Shown: positions 1-8,851 of the stretch, in pieces
Numbering within the stretch: position 1 is the stretch's first letter
How the letters are laid out: the number at the start of each line of letters is the position of its first letter
NCBI RefSeq assembly: GCF_018070575.1
Contig: NZ_JAGPXN010000016.1
Location: 62,001-126,000 of the forward strand
Length of the DNA: 64,000 nucleotides
Direction of reading: 5' to 3'
Source: Micromonospora sp. C31
GTDB lineage: Bacteria > Actinomycetota > Actinomycetes > Mycobacteriales > Micromonosporaceae
The notes under the pieces: generated by a model
Told to the model about the DNA's origin: nothing
Databases searched by the model: none
Seen by the model: only the letters and a program-made list of their open reading frames with translations
Program-made: the position numbers and the translations under genes

Positions 1-1076
1 ACCGCAAGCTGGCGCGGCAGTTCCACCCGGACGTGAATCCGGATCCGGAGGCACAGGAGAAGTTCAAGGACATCAACGCCGCGTACGAGGTCCTCTCGGA
101 CGACCGGAAACGGCAGATCGTCGACCTGGGCGGCGACCCGCTCGCCCCCGGCGGCGGGGGTGCGGGCGCCCCCGGCGGCCCCGGCGGCGCCGGGCCGTTC
201 GTCGGCTTCCAGGACATCATGGACGCGTTCTTCGGCGGCGCGGCCGGCGGTTCGCGGGGTCCGCGACCACGGACCCGGCCGGGCGCCGACGCGATCCTGC
301 GGCTGGAGCTGGACCTGCACGAGACCGCGTTCGGCGTCGAGGCGCCGATCACGGTCGACACGGCCGTGCTCTGCACCACCTGCTCGGGTGCCGGCACGGC
401 GGCCGGCACCCACCTGGCCACCTGCGAGGCGTGCGCCGGTCGGGGCGAGGTGCAGTCCGTGCAACGCACCTTCCTCGGCCAGGTGGTCTCCGCCCGGCCG
501 TGCACGGTCTGCCAGGGCTACGGCACCACCATCCCGCACCCGTGCCCCACCTGTGCCGGCGACGGCCGGGTCCGCACCCGACGGTCGCTGACCGTCAAGA
601 TCCCGGCCGGCGTCGAGGACGGCATGCGCATCCGGCTCGCCCAGCAGGGCGAGGTCGGCCCGGGCGGCGGCACCGCCGGCGACCTCTACGTGGAGATCCA
701 CGAGCGACCGCACGACGTCTACTCCCGCAAGGGCGACGACCTGCACTGCCGGGTCACGGTGCCGATGACCGCGGCGGCGCTGGGCACCCGGCTGACCATC
801 AAGACGCTGGACAGCGAGGAGACGGTCGACGTCAAGGCCGGCACCCAGCCGGGCAGCAACCTGCGGCTGCGCGCCCGGGGCGTGCCGCACCTGCGCGGCA
901 CCGGTCGAGGTGACCTCTACGTCCACCTCGACGTGCGCACCCCCACCAAGCTCGACGCCGACCAGGAGCGGATGCTGCGCGACTTCGCCAAGACCCGGGG
1001 CGAGGAGGTCGCGGAGCTCACCAAGCAGGGCGGGTTCTTCTCCCGGATGCGCGACGCCTTCAACGGCCACGCCTGA
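1..1076 (+). CDS. dnaJ: Chaperone DnaJ (DnaJ2 type), 5' truncated by window edge
   Basis: Hsp40 co-chaperone that stimulates DnaK ATPase and delivers unfolded clients in the cytoplasm. The reading frame is open from base 3, so the true start lies before the window. The first visible residues are the end of the J domain with the HPD tripeptide (visible residues 8-10). A Gly-rich linker follows, then four CxxCxGxG-type zinc motifs (about nt 370-590: CTTCSGAG, CEACAGRG, CTVCQGYG, CPTCAGDG), and then the two C-terminal substrate-binding beta domains. About 357 residues are visible, so only some 20-30 are missing. Placement directly before rsmE matches the mycobacterial dnaJ2 locus (upstream hrcA would be expected) rather than the dnaK-grpE-dnaJ1 operon. 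The family call is certain; the paralog assignment is inferred from synteny. Confidence 0.96.
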   Translation, partial: RKLARQFHPDVNPDPEAQEKFKDINAAYEVLSDDRKRQIVDLGGDPLAPGGGGAGAPGGPGGAGPFVGFQDIMDAFFGGAAGGSRGPRPRTRPGADAILRLELDLHETAFGVEAPITVDTAVLCTTCSGAGTAAGTHLATCEACAGRGEVQSVQRTFLGQVVSARPCTVCQGYGTTIPHPCPTCAGDGRVRTRRSLTVKIPAGVEDGMRIRLAQQGEVGPGGGTAGDLYVEIHERPHDVYSRKGDDLHCRVTVPMTAAALGTRLTIKTLDSEETVDVKAGTQPGSNLRLRARGVPHLRGTGRGDLYVHLDVRTPTKLDADQERMLRDFAKTRGEEVAELTKQGGFFSRMRDAFNGHA

Positions 1077-1082
1077 CGGGGG

Positions 1083-1111
1083 CCGGGTCGCCGCCGAGCG
1101 CGGCGACCCGA
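1083..1111 (+). terminator. Rho-independent-like hairpin after dnaJ
   Basis: Perfect 10-bp arms GGGTCGCCGC (1085-1094) and GCGGCGACCC (1100-1109) around a 5-nt loop, starting 7 nt after the dnaJ stop. There is no U-tract, as is usual in high-GC actinobacteria. Confidence 0.6.
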
Positions 1112-1164
1112 CCCGGTGGCGTCGGCTCCTGCGGGCTCGTGGCCCCGGTGCCTGCCGGGGCGGC

Positions 1165-1170
1165 TAGCCT
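1165..1170 (+). promoter_or_regulatory. -10 box of a leaderless promoter for rsmE
   Basis: TAGCCT fits TANNNT and ends 7 nt before the GTG at 1178. Transcription would start at or next to that codon, which supports the shorter rsmE start. Confidence 0.5.
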
Positions 1171-1177
1171 GATCGTC

Positions 1178-1912
1178 GTGTCCGCGCCGCTGTTCCTGGT
1201 CGATTCGCTGCCCACCGCCGACCAGCTCACCCTGGGCGGCCCCGAGGGGCACCACGCCGCCACCGTGCAACGGCTACGTGTCGGCGAGGAACTGCTGCTC
1301 GCCGACGGCCGGGGCGGCACCGCGTCCGCCGTGATCACGGCCGTCGGCAAGGGCACCCTCGACCTGGAGATCACCACCCGGGGGTACGTCGACGCGCCCG
1401 TCCCCCGGCTCGTGGTGGTGCAGGGCATCGCCAAGGGCGACCGGGGCGAGCTGGCTGTGCAGGCGATGACCGAGGTCGGGGTGGACGAGATCGTGCCCTG
1501 GGCGGCGTCCCGCTCGGTGGCGCAGTGGCGCGGCGATCGGGGCGTACGGGCGCGCGAGAAGTGGGTGGCGACGGCCCGGGAGGCGGCGAAGCAGGCCCGC
1601 CGGTCGTGGCTGCCGGTGGTGGCCGGCGCCCCCGACGAGTCCACCGCGACGGTGGCCCGCCGAATCGCCGGGGCCGCCGCCGCGTTCGTCCTGCACGAGG
1701 AGGCGCGGGAGCGGCTGACCACCGTCGAGCTGCCCGCCGCCGGTGAGATCGTGCTGGTGGTGGGCCCGGAGGGCGGCATCGCCCCGGCCGAGCTGACCGC
1801 CCTCACCGAGGCCGGCGCCCGGCCGGTGCGGCTGGGGCCCTCGGTGCTGCGTACGTCGACCGCCGGGGTGGCTGCCCTGTCGGTGCTCTCGGCCCGGCTC
1901 GACCGCTGGTGA
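1178..1912 (+). CDS. rsmE: 16S rRNA (uracil-1498-N3)-methyltransferase RsmE
   Basis: SPOUT-class methyltransferase that makes m3U1498 in 16S rRNA during 30S maturation, using SAM. The N-terminal PUA-like part (GPEGHHAATVQRLRVGE) precedes the trefoil-knot domain, whose SAM-binding loops are seen as LVVGPEGGIAPAEL and LGPSVLRTSTA near the C terminus. The start is placed at the GTG of residue 14 of the longest frame because a TANNNT box sits 7 nt upstream and the protein then begins SAPLFLVDS, as homologs do. A GTG at 1139 is the alternative. The length is 244 aa, normal for the family. The last knot motif has Ser where LRTETA is more usual. It follows dnaJ as in mycobacteria. Confidence 0.93.
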   Translation: MSAPLFLVDSLPTADQLTLGGPEGHHAATVQRLRVGEELLLADGRGGTASAVITAVGKGTLDLEITTRGYVDAPVPRLVVVQGIAKGDRGELAVQAMTEVGVDEIVPWAASRSVAQWRGDRGVRAREKWVATAREAAKQARRSWLPVVAGAPDESTATVARRIAGAAAAFVLHEEARERLTTVELPAAGEIVLVVGPEGGIAPAELTALTEAGARPVRLGPSVLRTSTAGVAALSVLSARLDRW

Positions 1913-1980
1913 CGACCTGCGCGTGACGGGTGTGACGACCCCGAGGCGGGGCCGTGCCCGGACGCTGCCGCCCGGCCCCG

Positions 1981-2131
1981 GGTGTCGCGGTGCGGGGCGT
2001 GTGTCGCGGTGCGGGGCGTGTGCTGCGGTGCGGGGCGTGTGTCGCGGTGCGGGGCGTGTGCTGCGGTGCGGGGCGTGTGCTGCGGTGCGGGGCGTCTGTC
2101 GCGCTGCGGGGCGTGTGCTGCGGTGCGGGGC
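1981..2131. repeat. Tandem 19-bp repeat array, about 8 copies
   Basis: A 19-bp GC-rich unit (core TGCGGTGCGGGGC, preceded by GTGTGC or GTGTCG) is repeated about eight times with few substitutions. It fills the gap between convergent rsmE and ppk2 and ends 5 nt before the ppk2 stop codon. Reading frames through it are open in several phases but only yield Cys/Gly/Arg repeats, so no gene is called. Confidence 0.9.
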
Positions 2132-2135
2132 GTGT

Positions 2136-3044
2136 TCAGAGCCGGGGAAAGACGTGCACCGGCTGCTCCTCCGGGCTGAGGTCCAGCTGGGCCGGGCCGA
2201 CGATCCGCGGGTCCGGCACGCCGACCACCTCGGGGTCCTTGTCGGTGTAGTCGAAGCGGCTCAGCACGTGGCGCATCGCCTCGATCCGGGCCCGCTTCTT
2301 GTCGTTGCTCTTCAGCACCGTCCACGGCGCGTCGGCGGTGTCGGTGTAGAAGAACATCGCCTCCTTGGCCTCGGTGTACTCGTCCCACTTGTCGAGCGAG
2401 GCGATGTCCATGTCGGAAAGCTTCCACTGCCGCACCGGGTCCACCTGACGGACGGCGAACCGGGTGCGCTGTTCGTTCTGGGACACCGAGAACCAGAACT
2501 TGACCAGGCGGATGCCCGAGCGCACCAGCATCCGCTCCAGCTCGGGGGCCTGGCGCAGGAACTCCAGGTACTCCTTGCGGGTGCAGAAGCCCATCACCCG
2601 TTCCACCCCGGCCCGGTTGTACCAGGACCGGTCGAACAGCACGATCTCGCCGGCCGCCGGCAGGTGCCCGAGCCAACGCTGGAAGTACCACTGGGTGGAC
2701 TCCCGCTCGTCGGGCTTGGTCAGGGCCACGACCGACGCGTCACGCGGGTTGAGGTGCTCCATGAAGCGCTTGATCGTCCCGCCCTTGCCGGCCGCGTCGC
2801 GCCCCTCGAAGAGGATCACGAGGCGCTCGCCGGACTCCCGGATCCAGTCCTGGAGCTTCAGCAGCTCGATCTGGAGCAGCCGCTTGTGGTGGTCGTACTC
2901 CGCACGCTCCATCCGCTCGTCGTACGGGTAGTCCTCCCGCCAGGTGTCCACCGGGCTACCGTCCGGGCGCAGCAGCACGGGATCGTCGTCGTGACCGTCG
3001 ACCACCTGGTAGTCGTCGGTGAGGTCCAGCACGCTGTCCGTCAT
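2136..3044 (-). CDS. ppk2: Polyphosphate kinase 2 (PPK2 family)
   Basis: Transfers phosphate between polyphosphate and nucleotides (typically making GTP or ATP from the diphosphate) in the cytoplasm. It is 302 aa, the size of one-domain PPK2. The Walker A loop GRDAAGKGGT lies at residues 81-90. The Walker B/lid segment VLFDRSWYNRAG is around 135-146, followed by the basic lid and FSVSQNEQRTRF, all PPK2 hallmarks. The ATG at 3044 is chosen because GTAAGGG sits 8 nt upstream; the open frame upstream overlaps the neighbouring SDR and is noncoding there. It is encoded alone, opposite to rsmE. The class (ADP or GDP preference) cannot be read from the sequence. Confidence 0.93.
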   Translation of the reverse strand: MTDSVLDLTDDYQVVDGHDDDPVLLRPDGSPVDTWREDYPYDERMERAEYDHHKRLLQIELLKLQDWIRESGERLVILFEGRDAAGKGGTIKRFMEHLNPRDASVVALTKPDERESTQWYFQRWLGHLPAAGEIVLFDRSWYNRAGVERVMGFCTRKEYLEFLRQAPELERMLVRSGIRLVKFWFSVSQNEQRTRFAVRQVDPVRQWKLSDMDIASLDKWDEYTEAKEAMFFYTDTADAPWTVLKSNDKKRARIEAMRHVLSRFDYTDKDPEVVGVPDPRIVGPAQLDLSPEEQPVHVFPRL

Positions 3045-3118
3045 GCCGGCAACCCTTACCCCGGCAGTGCCCATCGTCACCCCACGCACGCTGGGAGTTC
3101 GTTGAGGGGCGGAGCCGG

Positions 3119-3892
3119 TCAGCTCCGCAGGTAGGACGCGCCGTTGAGGTCGACGATGGTGCCGGAGGCCCACTCCGCCTGCGGGGAGGCGAGCCAGTGC
3201 ACGGCGGCGGCGATCTCCTCGGGCCGGGCCACCCGGTCGAACGGGCTCTGCGCCCGGATCGCGGCGCCCCGCTCCCCGCTCAGGTGACCGGTGGTCATGT
3301 CCGTCTCCACGAAGCCCGGGGCGACCGTGGCGACCGTGATGCCGTACGGGGCGAGGGCCACCGCCAGCGACTGCCCCAGCGCGTTCAGCCCCGCCTTGCT
3401 CGCCCCGTACGCCGGCTGCTCCGGCTCGCCCCGGAAGGCTCCCCGGGAGGAGACGTTGACGATCCGCCCGCCCCGCTCGCGCATGTGCTGCGCGGCGCAC
3501 CAGGTGACGTTGCCGGCGCCGGTCAGGTTGGTCTCCAGCACCTGCCGCCACTGCGCGCGCCACTGCTCGTAGGAGGCGCCGAAGACCGGGTGCGGGGCGT
3601 CCCGTTCGCCGTACACGCCGGCGTTGTTGACCAGCACGTCCAGCCCGCCGAGCAGGCCGGCCGCCTCGTCGACCATGGCCCGTACGGCATCCGGGTCGGT
3701 GAGGTCGGCGCGGACCACCACGTGCCCCTGGCCGGGCAGTTCGGCGCGTAGCCGCTCGGCCAGCTCCGCCGAGTCCCGGTGGTGGATCGCCACCCGGTCG
3801 CCGCCTGCCGCGAACACCGTCGCCACCGCCCGCCCGATGCCGCGCGAGGCCCCCGTCACCAGTACCGCCCGTGAAGTCACGCCGGTCATCAT
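3119..3892 (-). CDS. Short-chain dehydrogenase/reductase (FabG-like)
   Basis: NAD(P)-dependent oxidoreductase of the classical SDR family, 257 aa. The cofactor loop TGASRGIG is at residues 13-20 and the NNAG motif at 89-92. The catalytic Ser (VSSRGAF, about 149), Tyr and Lys (YGASK, 162 and 166) are all present, so it should be active. The C terminus has the usual ATVAPGFVETDMT segment. Two adjacent ATG codons (3892 and 3889) could start it. It runs toward ppk2 and is divergent from the HIT gene; the 57-bp repeat element lies in the shared upstream region. The substrate is unknown. It is annotated as FabG-like only because of the fold; a role in fatty-acid synthesis is not implied. Confidence 0.9.
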   Translation of the reverse strand: MMTGVTSRAVLVTGASRGIGRAVATVFAAGGDRVAIHHRDSAELAERLRAELPGQGHVVVRADLTDPDAVRAMVDEAAGLLGGLDVLVNNAGVYGERDAPHPVFGASYEQWRAQWRQVLETNLTGAGNVTWCAAQHMRERGGRIVNVSSRGAFRGEPEQPAYGASKAGLNALGQSLAVALAPYGITVATVAPGFVETDMTTGHLSGERGAAIRAQSPFDRVARPEEIAAAVHWLASPQAEWASGTIVDLNGASYLRS

Positions 3893-3913
3893 GCCCGGCC
3901 GGCCCGTCCGCCC

Positions 3914-3970
3914 GTTAGCAAGGGACCCCTCCTCTACCGCAGGCGTTAACAAGGTGCCCTTCCTTACACT
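3914..3970 (+). repeat. 57-bp dispersed element, copy 1 (carries HIT-gene -10 box)
   Basis: Two imperfect palindromic half-units (GTTAGCAAGGGACCCC... and GTTAACAAGGTGCCCTTCC) are joined by a short linker. The copy is exactly 57 bp, as are the copies at 33687-33743 and 34846-34902. Its last six bases, TACACT, lie 6 nt before the ATG of the HIT gene and form a plausible leaderless -10 box. Confidence 0.75.
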
Positions 3971-3976
3971 GCCCCG

Positions 3977-4336
3977 ATGGGAACCGACTGCCTGTTCTGC
4001 CGCATCGTCGCCGGGGAGATCCCGGCCACGATCGTCCGGGAAACCGCCACCACGCTCGCCTTCCGCGACATCGACCCGAAGGCGCCGGTGCACGTGCTGG
4101 TCATTCCGAAGGAGCACTACGCCGACGTGGCGACGCTCGCCCAGGGTGACCCGGCGCTCGCCGGGGAGGTGCTCGCCACGGCCGCCGCGGTGGCCGAGGA
4201 CGAGGGGCTGCTCGGCGACGGCTTCCGGCTGATGTTCAACACCGGCGCGTACGGCGGCCAGGAGGTCTTCCACGTGCACGCGCACGTGCTCGGCGGTGCG
4301 CCGCTGGGCCCGATGCTGGCGCGGAGCCTCGCGTGA
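3977..4336 (+). CDS. HIT family hydrolase (HINT-like)
   Basis: Histidine-triad nucleotide phosphoramidase/hydrolase of the HINT branch, 119 aa. The triad HVHAH is at residues 99-103 (EVFHVHAHVLGG). An N-terminal CLFC pair (residues 5 and 8) is a common zinc ligand set in this family. IPKEHYADVATL and FNTGAYGGQ are typical HINT segments. Transcription probably starts at the ATG itself, from the TACACT box supplied by the upstream 57-bp repeat. The stop overlaps the GTG of the next gene by 4 bp (GTGA), so the two are probably translationally coupled. The physiological substrate is not known for most bacterial HINT proteins. Confidence 0.94.
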   Translation: MGTDCLFCRIVAGEIPATIVRETATTLAFRDIDPKAPVHVLVIPKEHYADVATLAQGDPALAGEVLATAAAVAEDEGLLGDGFRLMFNTGAYGGQEVFHVHAHVLGGAPLGPMLARSLA

Positions 4337-5709
4337 AGGTGGTCGACGACCGCCTGTCGCGGCTGGTGCGGACGGTCCAGGCGCAGGCCCGGGTGCCGGC
4401 GGTGTCGGCGGCCCTGCACCGCGCGGACCGGCCGCTCTGGACGTGCGCCGTCGGCGGGACCGGCAACGACACCGAGCTGGGGCCGGGCACCCGGTTCCGG
4501 ATCGGGTCGGTCACGAAGACGTTCACCGCCGTGTTGACGCTCCAGTGCCGCGACGACGGCCTGCTCGACCTCGACGATCCGCTCGGCCGGCACCTGGACC
4601 TGCCGGCCCACGGCGAGCTGACGGTGCGCCGGCTGCTGTCGCACACCGCAGGGCTGCAACGGGAGCCGTACGGCGACGTCTGGGACACCCTGCGCGCGCC
4701 CGACGTCGACGGGCTGGTCGCCGACCTGGCGCGGGCCGAGCGGGTGCTGCCCCCGGGCCGCCGCTACCACTACTCGAACCTCGGCATGGCGCTGCTCGGC
4801 CGGCTCGTCGGCCACCTGCGGGGCGGCACCTGGGCGGAGGTGCTCGGCGAGCGGGTGCTGACCCCGCTGGGGTTGGCCGGGACCTCGACGACGCCCGGGC
4901 CGCACGCCGCGACGGGCTTCCTGGTCGACGCCTACTCCGACGAGGCGCACCCCGAGCCGCCGACGGACTTCGGGGCGGTCGGCCCGGCGGCGCAGCTCTG
5001 GAGCACCGCCACCGACATGGCCCGCTGGGCGGCCTTCCTCGCCGATCCGGCGGCGCTGGACCCGGCCGGCGCGGTGCTCGCCCCGGCCACGCTGGACGAG
5101 ATGCGCTGGCCGGCGACGGTCACCGACGAGACCCTCTGGGCCGGTGGCTTCGGGCTGGGGCTGATCCTGGTGCCGCAGGGCGAGCGGGTCGTGCACGTCG
5201 GCCACGACGGCGCGATGCCCGGATTCCTGGCCGGCGTCTACGGCCGGCGGGGCGGGGAGGGCACCCCCGGCGCGATGGGGGTCGCGGTGCTCGGCTCCTC
5301 CGGCACCGCCGGCGAGGTCCTCGCCCTGCCGCACCGGCTGCTGGCCGCCGCGGTCGAGCACGACCCGGCCGAGATCACGCCGTGGCGGCCGGGTCCGCCC
5401 GCCCCCGAGGGCGTACGCGGACTGCTCGGCCGCTGGTGGGGGGAGGGTTTCGAGTACGTCTTCTCCTGGCACGACGGCGAGCTGCGGGCCCGGGGTGCCG
5501 ACGATGCGGCGGGCCGGTCGCCGTCGGTCTTCGTCCCGCTGCCGGACCGGCCGGACGTGTTCCGCACGGTCTCCGGCCGGGAGACGGGCGAGCTGCTCCG
5601 GCTGACCCGGGACGAGCACGGCACGGTGGTACGGATGCACTGGGCGACCTACCGGTTCACCCGGCACCAGGAGACCTTCGAGCGGTACGACTTCCGGGCC
5701 GGCTCCTGA
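4333..5709 (+). CDS. Serine hydrolase, beta-lactamase class C/PBP-like
   Basis: Member of the beta-lactamase/transpeptidase-like fold (esterase EstB, D-aminopeptidase relatives), 458 aa. The catalytic SxxK is SVTK at residues 59-62 and the YxN is YSN at 147-149 (GRRYHYSNLGMALLG). An HxG motif (HVGHDG) follows about 120 residues later. A C-terminal extension of about 120 residues resembles the lipocalin-like DUF3471-type domain of such enzymes. There is no signal peptide or lipobox, so it is probably cytoplasmic. It overlaps the HIT gene by 4 bp (GTGA). True beta-lactamase activity is unlikely; the substrate is unknown. Confidence 0.85.
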   Translation: MKVVDDRLSRLVRTVQAQARVPAVSAALHRADRPLWTCAVGGTGNDTELGPGTRFRIGSVTKTFTAVLTLQCRDDGLLDLDDPLGRHLDLPAHGELTVRRLLSHTAGLQREPYGDVWDTLRAPDVDGLVADLARAERVLPPGRRYHYSNLGMALLGRLVGHLRGGTWAEVLGERVLTPLGLAGTSTTPGPHAATGFLVDAYSDEAHPEPPTDFGAVGPAAQLWSTATDMARWAAFLADPAALDPAGAVLAPATLDEMRWPATVTDETLWAGGFGLGLILVPQGERVVHVGHDGAMPGFLAGVYGRRGGEGTPGAMGVAVLGSSGTAGEVLALPHRLLAAAVEHDPAEITPWRPGPPAPEGVRGLLGRWWGEGFEYVFSWHDGELRARGADDAAGRSPSVFVPLPDRPDVFRTVSGRETGELLRLTRDEHGTVVRMHWATYRFTRHQETFERYDFRAGS

Positions 5710-5718
5710 CACCCGCGC

Positions 5719-5757
5719 GACCGGACGGGCCGGAGCCGAGGGGCCACCCGTCCGGTC
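5719..5757 (+). terminator. Hairpin terminator after the serine hydrolase
   Basis: Perfect 11-bp arms GACCGGACGGG (5719-5729) and CCCGTCCGGTC (5747-5757), beginning 10 nt after the stop codon, with a 17-nt loop and no U-tract. Confidence 0.6.
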
Positions 5758-5897
5758 CGCCGCCGCCGTGCCCGCTCGACCTGTCCGCTCCTGCGGAACC
5801 CGCGGAAATGGGCAGGGTGCCACCGCGGTTGAAAAGATAGGATGGCAGGAACGTCAGCGCGCCGCGCCAGCAGGCCCGGCGCCGAGATCGAGAGCAG

Positions 5898-6974
<1,077 letters not shown>

Positions 6975-6989
6975 ACCGAGGGAAGACTG

Positions 6990-7463
6990 TTGTCCATCGA
7001 GATCGCCAACGAGTCGGGTGTCGACGTCGACACCGACGCCGTGCTCGCCGTCGCCCGGCACGCCCTCGACGAGATGGGGGTCAACCCCCTCGCCGAGCTC
7101 TCCGTGCTGCTGGTCGACATCGACTACATGACCGAGCTCAACCACCGGTGGATGGGCGGCGACGGCCCGACCGACGTGCTCGCCTTCCCCATGGACGAGG
7201 GCAGCGTCGACCACGGGCCCGGCGAGACGTCCGCCGCCGGCGGCGAGCCCGCGCTGCTCGGCGACATCGTGCTCTGTCCGGAGGTGGCGGCCAAGCAGGC
7301 CGCCACGGCCGGTCACACGGCCGCCGACGAGTTGCACCTGCTCACCGTGCACGGCGTGCTGCACCTGCTCGGCTACGACCACGCCGAGCCGGAGGAGGAG
7401 CGGGAGATGTTCGCCCTCCAGGCCCGGCTGCTGGCGAGCTGGCGGTCGACCCGGTCCCGGTGA
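6990..7463 (+). CDS. ybeY: Endoribonuclease YbeY (rRNA maturation)
   Basis: Zinc-dependent single-strand endoribonuclease for 16S rRNA 3' maturation and ribosome quality control. The metal motif HGVLHLLGYDH has its His residues at 121, 125 and 131 (H-x3-H-x5-H). TDVLAFPMDE is the other conserved segment. It is 157 aa and uses a TTG start, preceded by GAGGGAAG about 5 nt upstream, which fixes the start. The insert with EGSVDHGPGE (about 70-85) is longer than in E. coli and common in actinobacteria. The stop overlaps the next ATG by one base (TGATG). It sits in the phoH-ybeY-corC operon. Confidence 0.96.
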   Translation: MSIEIANESGVDVDTDAVLAVARHALDEMGVNPLAELSVLLVDIDYMTELNHRWMGGDGPTDVLAFPMDEGSVDHGPGETSAAGGEPALLGDIVLCPEVAAKQAATAGHTAADELHLLTVHGVLHLLGYDHAEPEEEREMFALQARLLASWRSTRSR

Positions 7464-8851
7464 TGACCACCTCGACACTGGCGGCCGGCGCCACCGGCCT
7501 GCCCGACCTGCAACTGCTGGTCTTCGCGGCCGGCCTGGTGGTGCTGGCCGGCCTGATCGCCATGACAGAGGCGGCGCTCGCCGCGGTCTCGCCCGCCCGC
7601 GCCGCCGAGCTGGCCCGCGACGGCGTGCGGGGCGCACGGACGCTCCAGGTCGTCGCCGGGGACGTGGTCCGCCACCTCAACCTGCTGCTGCTGCTGCGGC
7701 TGCTCGCCGAGCTGACCGCCACCACCCTGGTGGCCCTGGTCGCGGTGGACACCTTCGGCGCGGGCTGGCGCGCGGCGCTGGTCACGGCCGGCGCGATGAC
7801 CGTGATCAGCTTCGTGGTGGTCGGCGTCGGCCCCCGGACCATCGGCCGGCAGCACGCGTACGTGGTGGGGCGCTCCGTCGCCCCGCTGGTGCGCTGGCTG
7901 GGCCGGGCGCTCAACCCGCTCGCCTCGCTGCTGATCCTGATCGGCAACGCGGTCACGCCGGGCCGGGGCTTCCGGGAGGGGCCGTTCGCCACCCAGGTGG
8001 AGCTGCGCGAGCTGGTCGACCTGGCCGAGCAGCGCGGCGTCGTGGAGCACGGTGAGCGGCAGATGATCCACTCGGTCTTCGCGCTCGGCGACACCATCGC
8101 CCGCGAGGTGATGGTGCCGCGTACGGAGATGGTGTGGATAGAGGAGCGCAAGACGCTCTCCCAGGCGCTGGCGCTCTTCCTGCGCTCCGGCTTCTCCCGG
8201 ATCCCGGTCATCGGTGAGAGCGTCGACGACGTGCTCGGCGTGCTCTACCTCAAGGACCTGATCCGGCACACCCAGGGCGGCGCCGCGGAGGACCGGCGGC
8301 TCCCGGTCGCCGAGCTGATGCGCCCCGCCACCTTCGTGCCCGAGTCCAAGCCGGTCGACGACCTGCTCTCGGAGATGCAGGCCGCCCGCAACCACCTGGT
8401 CATCGTCGTCGACGAATACGGCGGCACCGGCGGGCTGGTCACCATCGAGGACATCCTGGAGGAGATCGTCGGGGAGATCACCGACGAGTACGATGTCGAG
8501 CGCCCGCCGGTCGAGCACCTCGACGACGGGGCGGTGCGGGTCACCGCGCGGCTCCCCGTGGAGGACCTGGGCGAGCTGTTCGACACCGATCTCCCCACCG
8601 ACGAGGTGGAGACCGTCGGCGGCCTGCTCGCCCAGTCCCTGGGCCGGGTCCCGATCCCCGGGGCGCAGGCCGAGGTCGCCGGGCTCCGGCTGATCGCCGA
8701 GGGCACCACCGGCCGCCGCAACCGGATCGACACCGTGCTGGTCAGCCGGGCGGAGTCGACCGACACCCAGAACGGCCCGGGCCGCGGCGGACACGCCGAG
8801 TCCCGGGACCATCCGAACCGATCCGAGGAGAGGCAACCCGCCGATGCCTGA
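7463..8851 (+). CDS. Hemolysin-like CNNM/CBS transporter-associated protein (CorC/HlyC family)
   Basis: Integral membrane protein of the CNNM/CorB family implicated in magnesium/cobalt homeostasis; 462 aa. An N-terminal DUF21 block with about three or four membrane segments comes first. A CBS pair follows, recognisable as MVPRTEMVWIEE and the FSRIPVIGESVDDVLGVLYL region. DEYGGTGGLVTIEDILEEIV then leads to a C-terminal CorC/HlyC domain. The start is the ATG overlapping the ybeY stop; a GTG one codon earlier is possible. Homologs next to ybeY and era (Rv2366c in M. tuberculosis) are conserved. The hemolysin name is historical. The ion specificity cannot be deduced. Confidence 0.92.
   Translation: MTTSTLAAGATGLPDLQLLVFAAGLVVLAGLIAMTEAALAAVSPARAAELARDGVRGARTLQVVAGDVVRHLNLLLLLRLLAELTATTLVALVAVDTFGAGWRAALVTAGAMTVISFVVVGVGPRTIGRQHAYVVGRSVAPLVRWLGRALNPLASLLILIGNAVTPGRGFREGPFATQVELRELVDLAEQRGVVEHGERQMIHSVFALGDTIAREVMVPRTEMVWIEERKTLSQALALFLRSGFSRIPVIGESVDDVLGVLYLKDLIRHTQGGAAEDRRLPVAELMRPATFVPESKPVDDLLSEMQAARNHLVIVVDEYGGTGGLVTIEDILEEIVGEITDEYDVERPPVEHLDDGAVRVTARLPVEDLGELFDTDLPTDEVETVGGLLAQSLGRVPIPGAQAEVAGLRLIAEGTTGRRNRIDTVLVSRAESTDTQNGPGRGGHAESRDHPNRSEERQPADA

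Noticed and set aside
1060..2691. Long minus-strand frame containing His/Arg/Pro repeats over the 19-bp array
   Set aside because: It spans rsmE and ppk2 in non-coding phases; the repeat-derived peptide has no ribosome binding site and no homology I recognise.
4333..5709. Antibiotic-resistance beta-lactamase
   Set aside because: It has SxxK and YxN but no signal peptide and a lipocalin-like C-terminal extension, which fits esterase/peptidase relatives better.
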